Shown piece by piece: positions 1-7,600 of a stretch of 14,761 nt of DNA; position 1 is the first letter of the stretch, and each line of letters starts with the position of its first letter. The notes beneath the pieces were generated by a model that saw only the letters and a list, made by a program, of their open reading frames with translations, searched no databases and was not told the DNA's origin. This DNA comes from CAYGYG01 sp964354155 (GTDB taxonomy: Bacteria > Hydrothermota > Tepidihabitantia > SM23-42 > CAYGYG01). Made by a program: the position numbers and the translations under genes. The stretch lies in contig CAYGYG010000045.1 of assembly GCA_964354155.1 (NCBI GenBank), positions 1 through 14,761 on the forward strand, in the 5' to 3' direction.

Positions 1-2066
1 GGGACCTCTACCTATGGTTGATCGGTGGTTTTGTCGTGATCGGTTTTTTTGCCTCCTTCATCGCCGCCGACAATCTCTTCAAACCGAGTCTCGTGACCCT
101 GGGGCTGATCTGTCTTGTCGGCCTGGTGGTCAGCTTCACGTACTTCGAACGCTACCGCAACAGCCTGCTGCTCTGGGTCGGCGTGCTGGTCGTCGTGATC
201 GGTTTTTCGAGCGAACTATTCCTGGTAATTCGTGCCGGGGTACTAACCCGGGCCTACCAGGCCGGGAACACGAAGGTGACCAGGATAAACGAAGTTGACC
301 CGAGTTCCCTTAATACTTTCTACGAGGTGCTCCACCGCAAGCAGTATCCGCCGATGAGTGTCCTGCCGCGTCAAACCCAGGTGCAAACCAACAAGAATGC
401 GGTGGTCGGCTATCTTGAGCAGCTCAGAATGTACATCCGCTACTTTTCGTGGCAGTTTGTGAATGAAAAGATGCACTTGGGCCCGAGGGTGCTGCTGCTC
501 TTGATTTTCTACTTCATGGGCCTGTGGGGTATGTACCAGCAGTGGAGCAAAGACAAGAAGACCTTCCTGTTCATCTTCCTGCTTTTCTTCATGACTTCAT
601 TTGCGATGATAACCTACCTTAATCTTAAATTTTCGCCTTCGGATCCGAATCCCGCCCACCAGCCGCGCGAGGTCAGGGAGCGTGACTACTTCCTCCATCC
701 GGGTTTCGCCTACTTCGCGGTCTTCATGGGTATCGGGTTCTTTGCTTTCCTGGAATGGTTCAAGCGTGCGGCCCGGCAATACCGGTTCAGCCAGTATGTC
801 GGTATGGGGCTCGTCGTCGCCCTCGCGATTGTTCCTTTTGCCACGCACTTCCGTGAGAAGAACCGGTACGGCAACTGGGTTCCGAAAGACTACGGCGTCA
901 ACATGCTCACCTGCTGTGATGACAACTCGCTGGTCTTTACCAACGGCGACAACGATACTTTCCCGCTCTGGTTCGTGCAGGAGGTGCTGGGCTACAAGAG
1001 GTCGGTCGTGGTGGCGAATCTATCGCTGATCAACACCTCCTGGTACATCAGGCAGATGAAGTACTGGGGCGCGGGCGTAGCCTTCCCGGACAAATTGATC
1101 AACACCTGTGAATCATGGCCGGTCCGCATGCCCGACGGCGGGGTCATCCTGGTCAAGGACATCATGGTGCGCCACATAATCGCCAACAACGTCGGGCGGC
1201 CGATGGAAGAGATGGACTATTTCTGTCCCCAGGCGGAGTTCGTCAGAAAATTCGTCCATAACCAGAAGGGCAAGAAGACGATATATTTCGCAACGACGGT
1301 CTCCGACGACAATCTCGAAGGCTTCAAGCCGTACCTCCGGCTCGAAGGCCTGGTCTACCGGATCGTCGGCGACAGCTCCGCCGGCTACCGCGAGGCCGCG
1401 GGCAACATCGAAACCGACATCGCCAAGACCGAAGACCTTTTCTACCGTAAGATGCGTTACACCAACATATTCAATCCGGAGGATTTTGATTTTTTGGGCC
1501 GGATCCTGCCGGACTTTGAAGCCCGCCGCCGGGCCCGCGAGTTCACCGGATACCGGGTCCACAAGGACGAAAACACCAACCGCCTGCTTTCGAACTACGC
1601 GGCCGGGCTCTTCTCGCTGGGCTATGAGCACCAGCGCCAGGGGAATTTGGACAAGACCAAGGAGGCATGGCACTGGGCCCTGCTCTTCCGCCCGGAACGG
1701 AACATTGCCTTTCTTTACAACCTGAGCATCATGTACTTGCAGAGCGGAAACTACGACTCGAGCCTGATTTACCTTAAGAAGATAGAGATCCAGGGTATTC
1801 AGGACGCGGGGATCTTCTTCCGGATGGCCGGCTGCTATCAGGCGCTGGGGAATAGTATCAAGGCCGAGGAATACTTGAGAAAGACAATCGCGCTCCAGCC
1901 GAGATTCCGGGAAGCTTACGAACTGCTGGTCGGGATCTGCATCAACACCGCCCGGGTCGACCAGGCGATCGCGGTGCTTGACGACTGGCTGCAGATCGCC
2001 CCCAATGACACGGCGGCCCGCAGTATGCGGGATGAGCTGACCCAGAGCATCGTACCCGGCAAATGA
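1..2066 (+). CDS. DUF2723 (GT117-type) membrane glycosyltransferase with C-terminal TPRs, 5'-truncated by the window edge
   Basis: The reading frame is open from base 3 and has no believable start inside the window (the first possible one is a TTG at 18), so the N-terminus lies upstream. About seven hydrophobic segments are visible up to base 850. They are followed by a soluble part containing FTNGDNDTFPLW and the NLSLINTSWYIRQ stretch, which are typical of DUF2723 proteins. The family is related to eukaryotic TMEM260, a protein O-mannosyltransferase, so a role in transferring sugar from a lipid-linked donor at the membrane is inferred. From about base 1580 to the end there are three to four TPR-like helical repeats (for example AEEYLRKTIALQPRFREAYELL), which probably bind a partner protein. 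The catalytic N-terminal region of the family is outside the window, so activity cannot be judged. The stop overlaps the next gene's ATG (ATGA), which suggests translational coupling. Confidence 0.85.
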   Translation, partial: DLYLWLIGGFVVIGFFASFIAADNLFKPSLVTLGLICLVGLVVSFTYFERYRNSLLLWVGVLVVVIGFSSELFLVIRAGVLTRAYQAGNTKVTRINEVDPSSLNTFYEVLHRKQYPPMSVLPRQTQVQTNKNAVVGYLEQLRMYIRYFSWQFVNEKMHLGPRVLLLLIFYFMGLWGMYQQWSKDKKTFLFIFLLFFMTSFAMITYLNLKFSPSDPNPAHQPREVRERDYFLHPGFAYFAVFMGIGFFAFLEWFKRAARQYRFSQYVGMGLVVALAIVPFATHFREKNRYGNWVPKDYGVNMLTCCDDNSLVFTNGDNDTFPLWFVQEVLGYKRSVVVANLSLINTSWYIRQMKYWGAGVAFPDKLINTCESWPVRMPDGGVILVKDIMVRHIIANNVGRPMEEMDYFCPQAEFVRKFVHNQKGKKTIYFATTVSDDNLEGFKPYLRLEGLVYRIVGDSSAGYREAAGNIETDIAKTEDLFYRKMRYTNIFNPEDFDFLGRILPDFEARRRAREFTGYRVHKDENTNRLLSNYAAGLFSLGYEHQRQGNLDKTKEAWHWALLFRPERNIAFLYNLSIMYLQSGNYDSSLIYLKKIEIQGIQDAGIFFRMAGCYQALGNSIKAEEYLRKTIALQPRFREAYELLVGICINTARVDQAIAVLDDWLQIAPNDTAARSMRDELTQSIVPGK

Positions 2067-2983
2067 AGGTCGTGGCCTTAATCTCGGGCGGGCTGGACAG
2101 CACCCTGGCCTATCACTGGTGCCGGCGGCACGGCTTCGATTGCCACCCGATCCTTTTCCGCAACCCGTTTGTCAAGGCGCCGCGCCTGGCCGTTGAGGCG
2201 GTCAAGGAACTCGAATTGGGCGACGAATTCATCGAGATTATACGCCAGCCGCAGCACGGGTACGGCAAGAATATCAATCCCTGTATCGACTGCCGGATTC
2301 TGATGCTCAAGAAGGCCCGGGACTACATGGTTGAAACCGGCGCCCGGTTTATCGTCACCGGCGAGGTCCTGGGCCAGCGTCCGATGTCCCAATTCCGGAA
2401 CACGCTGCTGTTGATTGACCGCGAAGCCGGGGTGGAAGGGCTGGTGGTCAGACCGCTTTCCGGCAAACTTCTGCCGCCGACCGAACCCGAGAAAGAAGAG
2501 TCAGTGCCGCGGGAGTGGCTGCTTGACTTTGAAGGGCGGTCGCGGCGCCGGCAGATGGAACTGGCCGTGGCGTACGGGGTCAAAGATTATAGCCAGCCGG
2601 CCGGCGGTTGTCTTCTGACCGAAAGGAATTTCGCGGTCAAGCTCAGGGAGGAATTCGCCCTCAACCCCCGGGTTTTGCCGGCCGATATCGAGTTGCTCAA
2701 GGTCGGCCGCCATTTCCGGTTCGACGCCAAAACCCGGATTATTGTCGGGCGTAATGAAAGCGAGAACGATTGTCTTGAGAAGATGGCCCAGACCGGTGAC
2801 CGCCTGTTGGAGGTCAAGGGTTTCGGGAGTCCGGTCGCGCTTTTCCGGGGGAATGTATCGTTTCTCAACGAAGCCGCGCTGATGACCAAGCGCTACAGCG
2901 ACGGCCGCAGCGAGCCGGCGGTGACCGTACTCTGCCGCCGCCGGCAGACTGACGGCGAAGAGACCAGCGAAATGACGGTCTAG
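2063..2983 (+). CDS. PP-loop tRNA-thiolation-type ATPase with C-terminal NFACT-R-like domain (MnmA/ThiI-like)
   Basis: This is a 306-residue protein. The N-terminus carries the PP-loop SGGLDST (residues 8-14), which binds and adenylates with ATP. NPCIDC (Cys74, Cys77) matches the position and context of the first catalytic Cys of MnmA (NPCxxC), and Cys183 in PAGGCLLTE is a candidate for the second one. Residues from about 205 to 265 (RIIVGRNESENDCLEK, then GFGSPVALFRG) resemble the NFACT-R RNA-binding domain, which is known to be fused to ThiI-like PP-loop domains in some bacteria. The inferred role is ATP-dependent sulfur insertion into tRNA; the nucleotide modified is unknown. It is shorter than MnmA, and it lacks both the MnmA C-terminal domains and a ThiI-type THUMP domain. 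The ATG at 2063 overlaps the upstream stop by 4 nt and has no clear Shine-Dalgarno, so coupled translation is likely. Confidence 0.8.
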   Translation: MKVVALISGGLDSTLAYHWCRRHGFDCHPILFRNPFVKAPRLAVEAVKELELGDEFIEIIRQPQHGYGKNINPCIDCRILMLKKARDYMVETGARFIVTGEVLGQRPMSQFRNTLLLIDREAGVEGLVVRPLSGKLLPPTEPEKEESVPREWLLDFEGRSRRRQMELAVAYGVKDYSQPAGGCLLTERNFAVKLREEFALNPRVLPADIELLKVGRHFRFDAKTRIIVGRNESENDCLEKMAQTGDRLLEVKGFGSPVALFRGNVSFLNEAALMTKRYSDGRSEPAVTVLCRRRQTDGEETSEMTV

Positions 2984-3001
2984 AGAGGCAAGAAACAGGA
3001 C

Positions 3002-3029
3002 TTGCCAAAAGCGCGCTTTAGGATATAAT
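3002..3029 (+). promoter_or_regulatory. Predicted sigma70-type promoter of the sugar dehydrogenase gene
   Basis: TTGCCA (3002-3007) is separated by 16 nt from a perfect TATAAT (3024-3029). Transcription would start near 3036, giving a leader of about 145 nt before the ATG at 3181. It lies just past the stop of the PP-loop gene at 2983, so the dehydrogenase is probably a separate transcription unit. Confidence 0.65.
3008..3019. promoter_or_regulatory. Perfect 12-bp palindrome in the promoter spacer, candidate operator
   Basis: AAAGCGCGCTTT is its own reverse complement. It starts immediately after the -35 box and ends 4 nt before the -10 box. A dimeric regulator bound there would block RNA polymerase. 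The position is seen directly; the operator role is inferred. A 12-bp palindrome can occur by chance, so confidence is modest. Confidence 0.35.
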
Positions 3030-3035
3030 CGAAGG

Positions 3036-3180
3036 CGGGGAGGATTGAGATCCGGGGACAGACTGTAAGGTTTGAAAATTCAGAGGTTATCAATGCAGGC
3101 AGGCAAATGCAATAGGCATATTCCCGCTTCGGCCCGGGCCGGTTATTCGGCCGGCAGTTGATACAGCAAAGGAGCATTTG
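3036..3180 (+). promoter_or_regulatory. Long 5' leader of the sugar dehydrogenase mRNA with a GC hairpin and the ribosome binding site
   Basis: If the promoter at 3002-3029 is used, about 145 nt of untranslated leader precede the gene. GGCCG at 3137-3141 can pair with CGGCC at 3148-3152 (6-nt loop), and an alternative pairing GCCGG (3138-3142) with CCGGC (3151-3155) is possible. No T-run follows, so it is not an intrinsic terminator as seen. AAAGGAG at 3168-3174 is a good Shine-Dalgarno 6 nt before the ATG at 3181. I recognise no known riboswitch class. Confidence 0.4.
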
Positions 3181-4485
3181 ATGTTAGAGAAGAAGATAAG
3201 AGAAAAGAAGGCCTTGGTCGGCATCATCGGCATGGGCTATGTCGGCCTGCCGCTCGGCCTCGAGATCGCCAAGGCCGGATTCAAGGTGCTCGGGGTAGAT
3301 GTTGACCGGGAAAAGGTCAGGCTGCTCAACAAGGGCTCAAGCTACATCACCGACGTCAGCGATGAGGAGTTGTCGATCCTGGTCAAAGACCGGGTTATCT
3401 CGGCGACCCATGACTTTGAAAGGCTTGCCGACTGTGACGTGCTGCTCATTTGTGTGCCGACACCGGTGACTGGCACTAAAGATCCGGATGTTTCCTATAT
3501 CATCGACTCGGGCAAGCGGATTGCCCGGATACTGCGGCGCGAGCAGTTAGTCGTTCTCAAGAGTACAACCTATCCCCACACTACCGCGGAGGTCCTGCTG
3601 CCGATTCTGGCCCGGAAAGGCCTGAAAGTGGGACAGGATTTCTACCTTGCTTTTGTGCCGGAGCGTATCGACCCGGGCAACAAAGAATACGGTATCAGGA
3701 ATACCCCGGCGATTGTCGGCGGCATCACGCCGCGCTGTACCGAGGTCTGCGCCCTGTTCTACGAGCAATTCATCGAAAAAGTGGTTCGGGTTTCTTCAGC
3801 CGCGGCGGCCGAGTTGACCAAACTGCTGGAGAACGTCTTCCGTAACATCAATATCGCCCTGGTCAACGAGCTTGCCCTGCTCTGCGAGCGGATGGGCAAT
3901 CTCAACATCTGGGAGATCGTGGATGCGGCCAGGACCAAGCCGTTCGGATTCATGCCTTTCTATCCCGGGCCCGGGGTCGGGGGTCATTGTATCCCGATTG
4001 ATCCTTATTACCTGTCGTGGAAGGCGCGCCAGTATGATTTCCACACTTCATTTATCGAGCTTGCCGCCAAGGTCAACGAAGACATGCCTTACCATGTGGT
4101 CCAGAAGGTCGTCAAGGCCTTGAGCAAGATCGGCGTCTGTCCGGCCAAGGCGAGAGTCCTCGTGCTCGGCGTTGCTTTCAAGCGCGACATCAACGATATG
4201 CGCCACTCACCGGCCCTGAAAGTCATCGAAGTCCTGGAGGGCGAAGTGGGGGAGATCGTGTGCCATGACCCGTTCATCGACGAGTTCCGGGTTGGCAAGA
4301 AGACCTACCGGTCGGTCAAGCTCGACAAGAAGGCCCTGAAGGACGCTGATTGCGTTTTGATTCTGACCGACCACACCAAGTTCAAAGCCGACTTCATCGA
4401 CAAGCATGCCAACCTGGTCGTCGACACGCGCAATATGATGAAAGGGCCAAGCGACAAGGTGTTCAAGCTCGGCGTTGGAAATTAG
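3181..4485 (+). CDS. UDP-N-acetylhexosamine 6-dehydrogenase (nucleotide sugar dehydrogenase, WbpA-like)
   Basis: This 434-residue cytoplasmic enzyme has the three-domain layout of the UDP-glucose/UDP-GlcNAc/UDP-ManNAc dehydrogenase family. An N-terminal Rossmann motif GMGYVG (residues 17-22) binds NAD, followed by CVPTPV, the FVPERIDPG segment, a central helix with KLLENVFRNINIALVNE, and the catalytic motif GGHCIPIDPYYL with the nucleophile Cys270. The C-terminal domain has GVAFKRDINDMRHSP. The enzyme oxidises C6 of a UDP-sugar to a carboxylate using two NAD+ in polysaccharide or O-antigen synthesis. The GGHCIPIDPYYLSWKA stretch is closest to WbpA-type UDP-GlcNAc dehydrogenases, but substrate cannot be fixed from sequence alone. 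The ATG at 3181 is preferred over the TTG at 3178, since AAAGGAG is 6 nt away. The membrane glycosyltransferase upstream fits a cell-surface sugar context. Confidence 0.9.
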   Translation: MLEKKIREKKALVGIIGMGYVGLPLGLEIAKAGFKVLGVDVDREKVRLLNKGSSYITDVSDEELSILVKDRVISATHDFERLADCDVLLICVPTPVTGTKDPDVSYIIDSGKRIARILRREQLVVLKSTTYPHTTAEVLLPILARKGLKVGQDFYLAFVPERIDPGNKEYGIRNTPAIVGGITPRCTEVCALFYEQFIEKVVRVSSAAAAELTKLLENVFRNINIALVNELALLCERMGNLNIWEIVDAARTKPFGFMPFYPGPGVGGHCIPIDPYYLSWKARQYDFHTSFIELAAKVNEDMPYHVVQKVVKALSKIGVCPAKARVLVLGVAFKRDINDMRHSPALKVIEVLEGEVGEIVCHDPFIDEFRVGKKTYRSVKLDKKALKDADCVLILTDHTKFKADFIDKHANLVVDTRNMMKGPSDKVFKLGVGN

Positions 4486-4519
4486 GGAGCGTCTCAAGAG
4501 TAGAAAGAGGGGATTTAGC

Positions 4520-4665
4520 AGACCAGCGTATCAGAGCATCAGTTGGAGGCACATCAGGAGATCAGCAGATCAGATGAGTCTTGACTCAGACGGATTACCG
4601 CGGATTCAAACTGATATTCTGATTGCTGATTCCCTGCCCACTGATATTCTGATTTCCTGATCCGC
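4520..4665 (+). repeat. ATCAG/CTGAT octad-periodic inverted repeat element, copy A
   Basis: The left arm has ATCAG at 4530, 4538, 4553, 4561 and 4569; the right arm has CTGAT at 4611, 4619, 4626, 4641, 4649 and 4657. Spacing is 8 nt apart from one 15-nt step per arm and one 7-nt step on the right, so the two arms are near mirror images and could fold into one long imperfect hairpin. The centre holds TGAGTC-TT-GACTCA (4575-4588), a perfect 6-bp stem. A second copy lies inverted at 11100-11246. The element starts about 35 nt after the dehydrogenase stop. A reading frame through it (4475-4660) is rejected as a gene. Confidence 0.8.
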
Positions 4666-4667
4666 TT

Positions 4668-4694
4668 CCTTCATCGTCCCTCGTCCTAGTGAGC
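4668..4694 (+). repeat. Pyrimidine-rich repeat module, truncated by the gap
   Basis: TCCCTCGTCCT at 4677-4687 is the exact reverse complement of 11002-11012. In both places this pyrimidine-rich module follows the right arm of the ATCAG/CTGAT element in the same order and orientation, so the two seem to form one composite unit. The rest of this copy is lost in the N gap. Confidence 0.45.
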
Positions 4695-4794
4695 NNNNNN
4701 NNNNNNNNNNNNNNNNNNNNNNNNNNNNNNNNNNNNNNNNNNNNNNNNNNNNNNNNNNNNNNNNNNNNNNNNNNNNNNNNNNNNNNNNNNNNNN
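4695..4794. other. Assembly gap of 100 N
   Basis: This is an uninterrupted run of 100 N, the usual placeholder for a scaffold join of unknown length. It is flanked on the left by a repeat unit and on the right by an ATCAG pentamer on the minus strand (4799-4795), directly behind the stop of the TPR gene. The gap therefore probably sits in repeated sequence where assembly broke. Confidence 0.95.
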
Positions 4795-4799
4795 CTGAT

Positions 4800-7031
4800 C
4801 TACTCCATTCGGGCCAGCTTCTTTTCGATCTCGATCTTGAGGCGTTCGTCGTGAACCAGGACTAGGGCGCGCCTGAGACAATCCCGGGCCGGTCCCGGTT
4901 CCTCAAGCGCCAGGTTCATCTCGGCGGTCCGGAGCAAGGCCTGCGCCGCGCGGTCGCGCTCCCCGGAGAACTGCTCGGCGGCCCGCAGGTAAGCGGCCCG
5001 CGCCCCCTGGTAGTCCCGGGTCAGACTCAGGATATCGCCTTTCAGAAGCAGCGTCGGTCCAAGATCCGATTGCTTCTCTTCCAACGACTTTACGATCTTG
5101 ATCGCCTCATCGTACCGTCCCTGTTCCTTGAGGACCATCGCCAGTTCAACCAGGGCCGGGACCGAGAACTCGGGCGAGGCCGGATCGTCGGTAAGACGCT
5201 TCAAGACGAGCTCGGCCTCGCCATACTTCCTTAGCATCCGGTAGATACGGCCGATTTCGAACAGCGCCTTGGGCCGGTATTCACGATTCTCGAGAAGCTC
5301 GCCCAAGTGCTGAAGCGAACTGTCATAACTCTGTGCCTTGAGGTAGATGGCGGCCAGTTCCAGGCGTGCCGCCGGCCCGTTTGGCGACTGGGGGAAGCGC
5401 GCCAGCAGTTTGTAGTAGCTGTTTTTCTCGCCTCCGGTATCGGCCTGTTTCCGGTAGGCACGGGCCAGCATGAGCAGGGCCGCGTCGCCCGCGGCGCTAT
5501 CCTGGTCCGCCAGGCGTTCGAGCAATTGGGTGGCCTGGTCGATGGCGCCGGTTTCCATGAGCTGGTCGGCCAGCCGGAGCTGGACCGCGGCGGTCTTGGG
5601 GCTTGCCGGGTATTTCGCGGCAAAAGCCCGCAGGGCATCGGCCTGGCTTGAGTGCTGACCGAGGCGGAACTTCATCTCCTCGACGGCGAGGTGCGCGTCA
5701 TCGAGCAGGGCCGGGGTCGGATTGAGATGCTCGACGTTGCGGTACGCCTCGAGCGCCTTACGGAATTCATTCTGGCGCGCATAACTGACCGCGATCTGCA
5801 TTTGCGCGAAAGCCCGGTACTGTGACCCGGGATGGAAATCGATCAATGCCTGCCAGTATTCCCGGGCGGCCGGCGGGTTGTCGGCCTGGGCGTGGAGATT
5901 GCCGAGGATGACCAGCACCCGTTCGGCGACTGATGAGTTGGGGAACCGGCCGCGGTGTTGCTTAAGAATCGAGATCGCCGCCTGGTTGTCGTTAAGGCGG
6001 TAGTGGGTGCGGCCGCGCGCGAAAAGGTACTCATCGGTCGAGTCATTCAGGGGATTGTAGAACGCAAGCGCCGAATCATAGGAGCCTTGCGCAAAATAGA
6101 TGTTGCCCAGCTCAAAAAAGACCGGTTCGTCCACGGCCTTGTGAAGCTCCAAGTACTTTAGGAAATCGGCCTTGGCGCCGGCGACGTTGGCGCGACGTAA
6201 TTCGATGTGGGCGCTGCGGCGCAAGGCGATTTCATGCAGACTTATTTCGCCGGACCGCGCCACAACCTGGTCGTAGTTCTCCAGGGCCCGGGTCAGGCTG
6301 TCGGTCTGCTCCAGAACATATCCTTCGCCCAACAGCCGGTATGGTTCGTAGCTGGCCAGGTTCGAGTAGAGGCGGCGGGCCGCAGCCCAGTCATGATCCG
6401 CGACGTGCTGACGCGCCGCCAGGAGCTGAAGCCGGGCGTCATCGAAACGCCGGAGCGTGGAATCCGGAAGGTGAAGACGGGTCGCCAGCAGGTAGGCAGC
6501 ATCGGCTTGCCACCAACCGGGTCTTTCCAGCGCGCGGGTCAGGAACGCGACGCTGGCCGGGTCGTCGCCTTCCCGGGCCAGCACATAACCCAACCACCAG
6601 TCGCGTTCCGCGAATTCGGTCAGCCCGGCAAGGATCGTCCGGGCCTCGGCGAAGCGATGCAAAAAGACCAGGGCGATGGCCTGGTAATACGCGGGCCGGT
6701 GGCAGTCCGGGTATTCGCAATGGCGGGCCTGGGTCAGAGCGGTAAGGGCTTCCTCGAACCGGCCGGCAAAGAGATTGCAGAGTCCCAGATAGAAGAAAGT
6801 TGCCGGACGCCGAAAACGGACGGCTTCAAGCTGGCGGATTGCAGCCGCGTCGTCACCCAGATAGTAGCTGGTGCACCCGAGTTTCTCCCGGAGTTCCTCG
6901 GATTGATCCTGGCCCAGGGCCTGTTCATAGACCGCGCGGGCCATCTGGTAGTTGCCCGCGGCGAAGTACCGGTCCCCAACCGATTCCAGAGTTGCGGCAA
7001 CCGAGGCCAGAACCAGGAGGCTAAGAGTCAA
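4800..7031 (-). CDS. Large exported tetratricopeptide-repeat protein
   Basis: The protein is 743 residues if translation starts at the TTG at 7031. That start puts a hydrophobic stretch (LTLSLLVLASVAA) at the N-terminus, which looks like a signal peptide although it lacks the usual positive charges. The frame stays open upstream to 7181, but that part lies inside the winged-helix gene, reads as low-complexity shadow, and offers no better start. The rest is almost entirely helical repeats of TPR type, such as GDRYFAAGNYQMARAVYEQAL near the start and FPNSSVAERVLVILGNLHAQADNPPAAREYWQALI in the middle. A periplasmic or envelope scaffold role is inferred; no catalytic motif is visible. The start overlaps the upstream gene by 11 nt, so translation is probably coupled. 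The stop TAG (4802-4800) is followed at once by ATCAG, then the gap. Confidence 0.8.
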   Translation of the reverse strand: MTLSLLVLASVAATLESVGDRYFAAGNYQMARAVYEQALGQDQSEELREKLGCTSYYLGDDAAAIRQLEAVRFRRPATFFYLGLCNLFAGRFEEALTALTQARHCEYPDCHRPAYYQAIALVFLHRFAEARTILAGLTEFAERDWWLGYVLAREGDDPASVAFLTRALERPGWWQADAAYLLATRLHLPDSTLRRFDDARLQLLAARQHVADHDWAAARRLYSNLASYEPYRLLGEGYVLEQTDSLTRALENYDQVVARSGEISLHEIALRRSAHIELRRANVAGAKADFLKYLELHKAVDEPVFFELGNIYFAQGSYDSALAFYNPLNDSTDEYLFARGRTHYRLNDNQAAISILKQHRGRFPNSSVAERVLVILGNLHAQADNPPAAREYWQALIDFHPGSQYRAFAQMQIAVSYARQNEFRKALEAYRNVEHLNPTPALLDDAHLAVEEMKFRLGQHSSQADALRAFAAKYPASPKTAAVQLRLADQLMETGAIDQATQLLERLADQDSAAGDAALLMLARAYRKQADTGGEKNSYYKLLARFPQSPNGPAARLELAAIYLKAQSYDSSLQHLGELLENREYRPKALFEIGRIYRMLRKYGEAELVLKRLTDDPASPEFSVPALVELAMVLKEQGRYDEAIKIVKSLEEKQSDLGPTLLLKGDILSLTRDYQGARAAYLRAAEQFSGERDRAAQALLRTAEMNLALEEPGPARDCLRRALVLVHDERLKIEIEKKLARME

Positions 7032-7587
7032 GGAATTCCCGTCTTGCCGAGTCGGCCAGGAGCCGGGTGATGGACGGGTCGCGCAAGACCACGGCAATCT
7101 TTTTTCCCAGGGCTTGGTCGTGCGCGCGGATCGTGCCGAAGAGCGTGCCGAGTTGCCGGTAGGAGGGCTCCGGTTTGCCAAGCTCTAGGGCCAGCCCTTC
7201 GATCAGTTCGGACAAAGGCATGTCGTCGTCGGGACCGGGGTCGGCAAGCGAGATCCTGATATCTTCCAGGGCTCTGATCACCCGGGAGTGGTCACCCGGC
7301 GGCGGCAGGGGCTTATCCGGGAAAGTTGTCTCAAGGGCATACTCATCTTCAACTAGGTCGATGCCCCTGGGGCTGATCCGTGCGGCAACGAAGATGTCGC
7401 CTTCCAATGGCTTGTCGAGTTCAATCAGCCCTTTGCGTTCCAGGTAGATCATGTTGTAGTCAAGGTCGCGGCGGTCGACCGACAGCTGTTGGGTGAACTC
7501 CTTGGGCGTGACCGAATGGTAGGGGTGCTCGCAGAACTTCTCATAAAGCACTTTCAGAATACGGCGGCGCATTTCCTGTTTGGTCAT
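7021..7587 (-). CDS. Winged-helix domain protein of unknown function
   Basis: The protein has 188 residues. Residues 1-60 (RRRILKVLYEKF, VTPKEFTQQLSVDRRDLDYNMIYLERKGLIEL) look like a winged helix-turn-helix, with a recognition-helix region at about 38-52 and a wing around 55-72. Residues 100-180 are mostly helical and have no motif I recognise. The ATG at 7587 is chosen because the longer frame begins with a TTG at 7629 that is itself the -35 box of the promoter (7601-7629), so it cannot be transcribed from it. No Shine-Dalgarno is seen. It is the first gene of a two-gene operon with the TPR protein. It might be a transcription regulator, but the wHTH fold also serves in protein-protein contacts. 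Confidence 0.7.
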   Translation of the reverse strand: MTKQEMRRRILKVLYEKFCEHPYHSVTPKEFTQQLSVDRRDLDYNMIYLERKGLIELDKPLEGDIFVAARISPRGIDLVEDEYALETTFPDKPLPPPGDHSRVIRALEDIRISLADPGPDDDMPLSELIEGLALELGKPEPSYRQLGTLFGTIRAHDQALGKKIAVVLRDPSITRLLADSARREFLDS

Positions 7588-7600
7588 AGGCTCGTGGGAG

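Noticed and set aside
1113..1673. 186-residue minus-strand frame opposite the DUF2723 gene
   Set aside because: Antisense shadow of a conserved domain; no start signals.
3137..3155. GC hairpin as an intrinsic terminator
   Set aside because: No T-run follows on either strand and it lies just before a Shine-Dalgarno.
4475..4660. Open frame whose C-terminal peptide (ADQMSLDSDG, then RIQTDILIAD) is similar to that of a frame in copy B (ADQMSLDADG, then RIRTDALIAG)
   Set aside because: The similarity follows from the DNA repeat. The arms change by 8-nt units, which break any frame, and there is no ribosome binding site or common start. A real small protein is unlikely.
4520..4665. CRISPR array
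   Set aside because: The repeated unit is only 5 nt with 3-nt spacing and the two arms are inverted; no spacer-repeat architecture and no cas genes.
6207..7070. 287-residue plus-strand frame opposite the TPR gene
   Set aside because: Antisense shadow; the minus strand shows regular TPR repeats.
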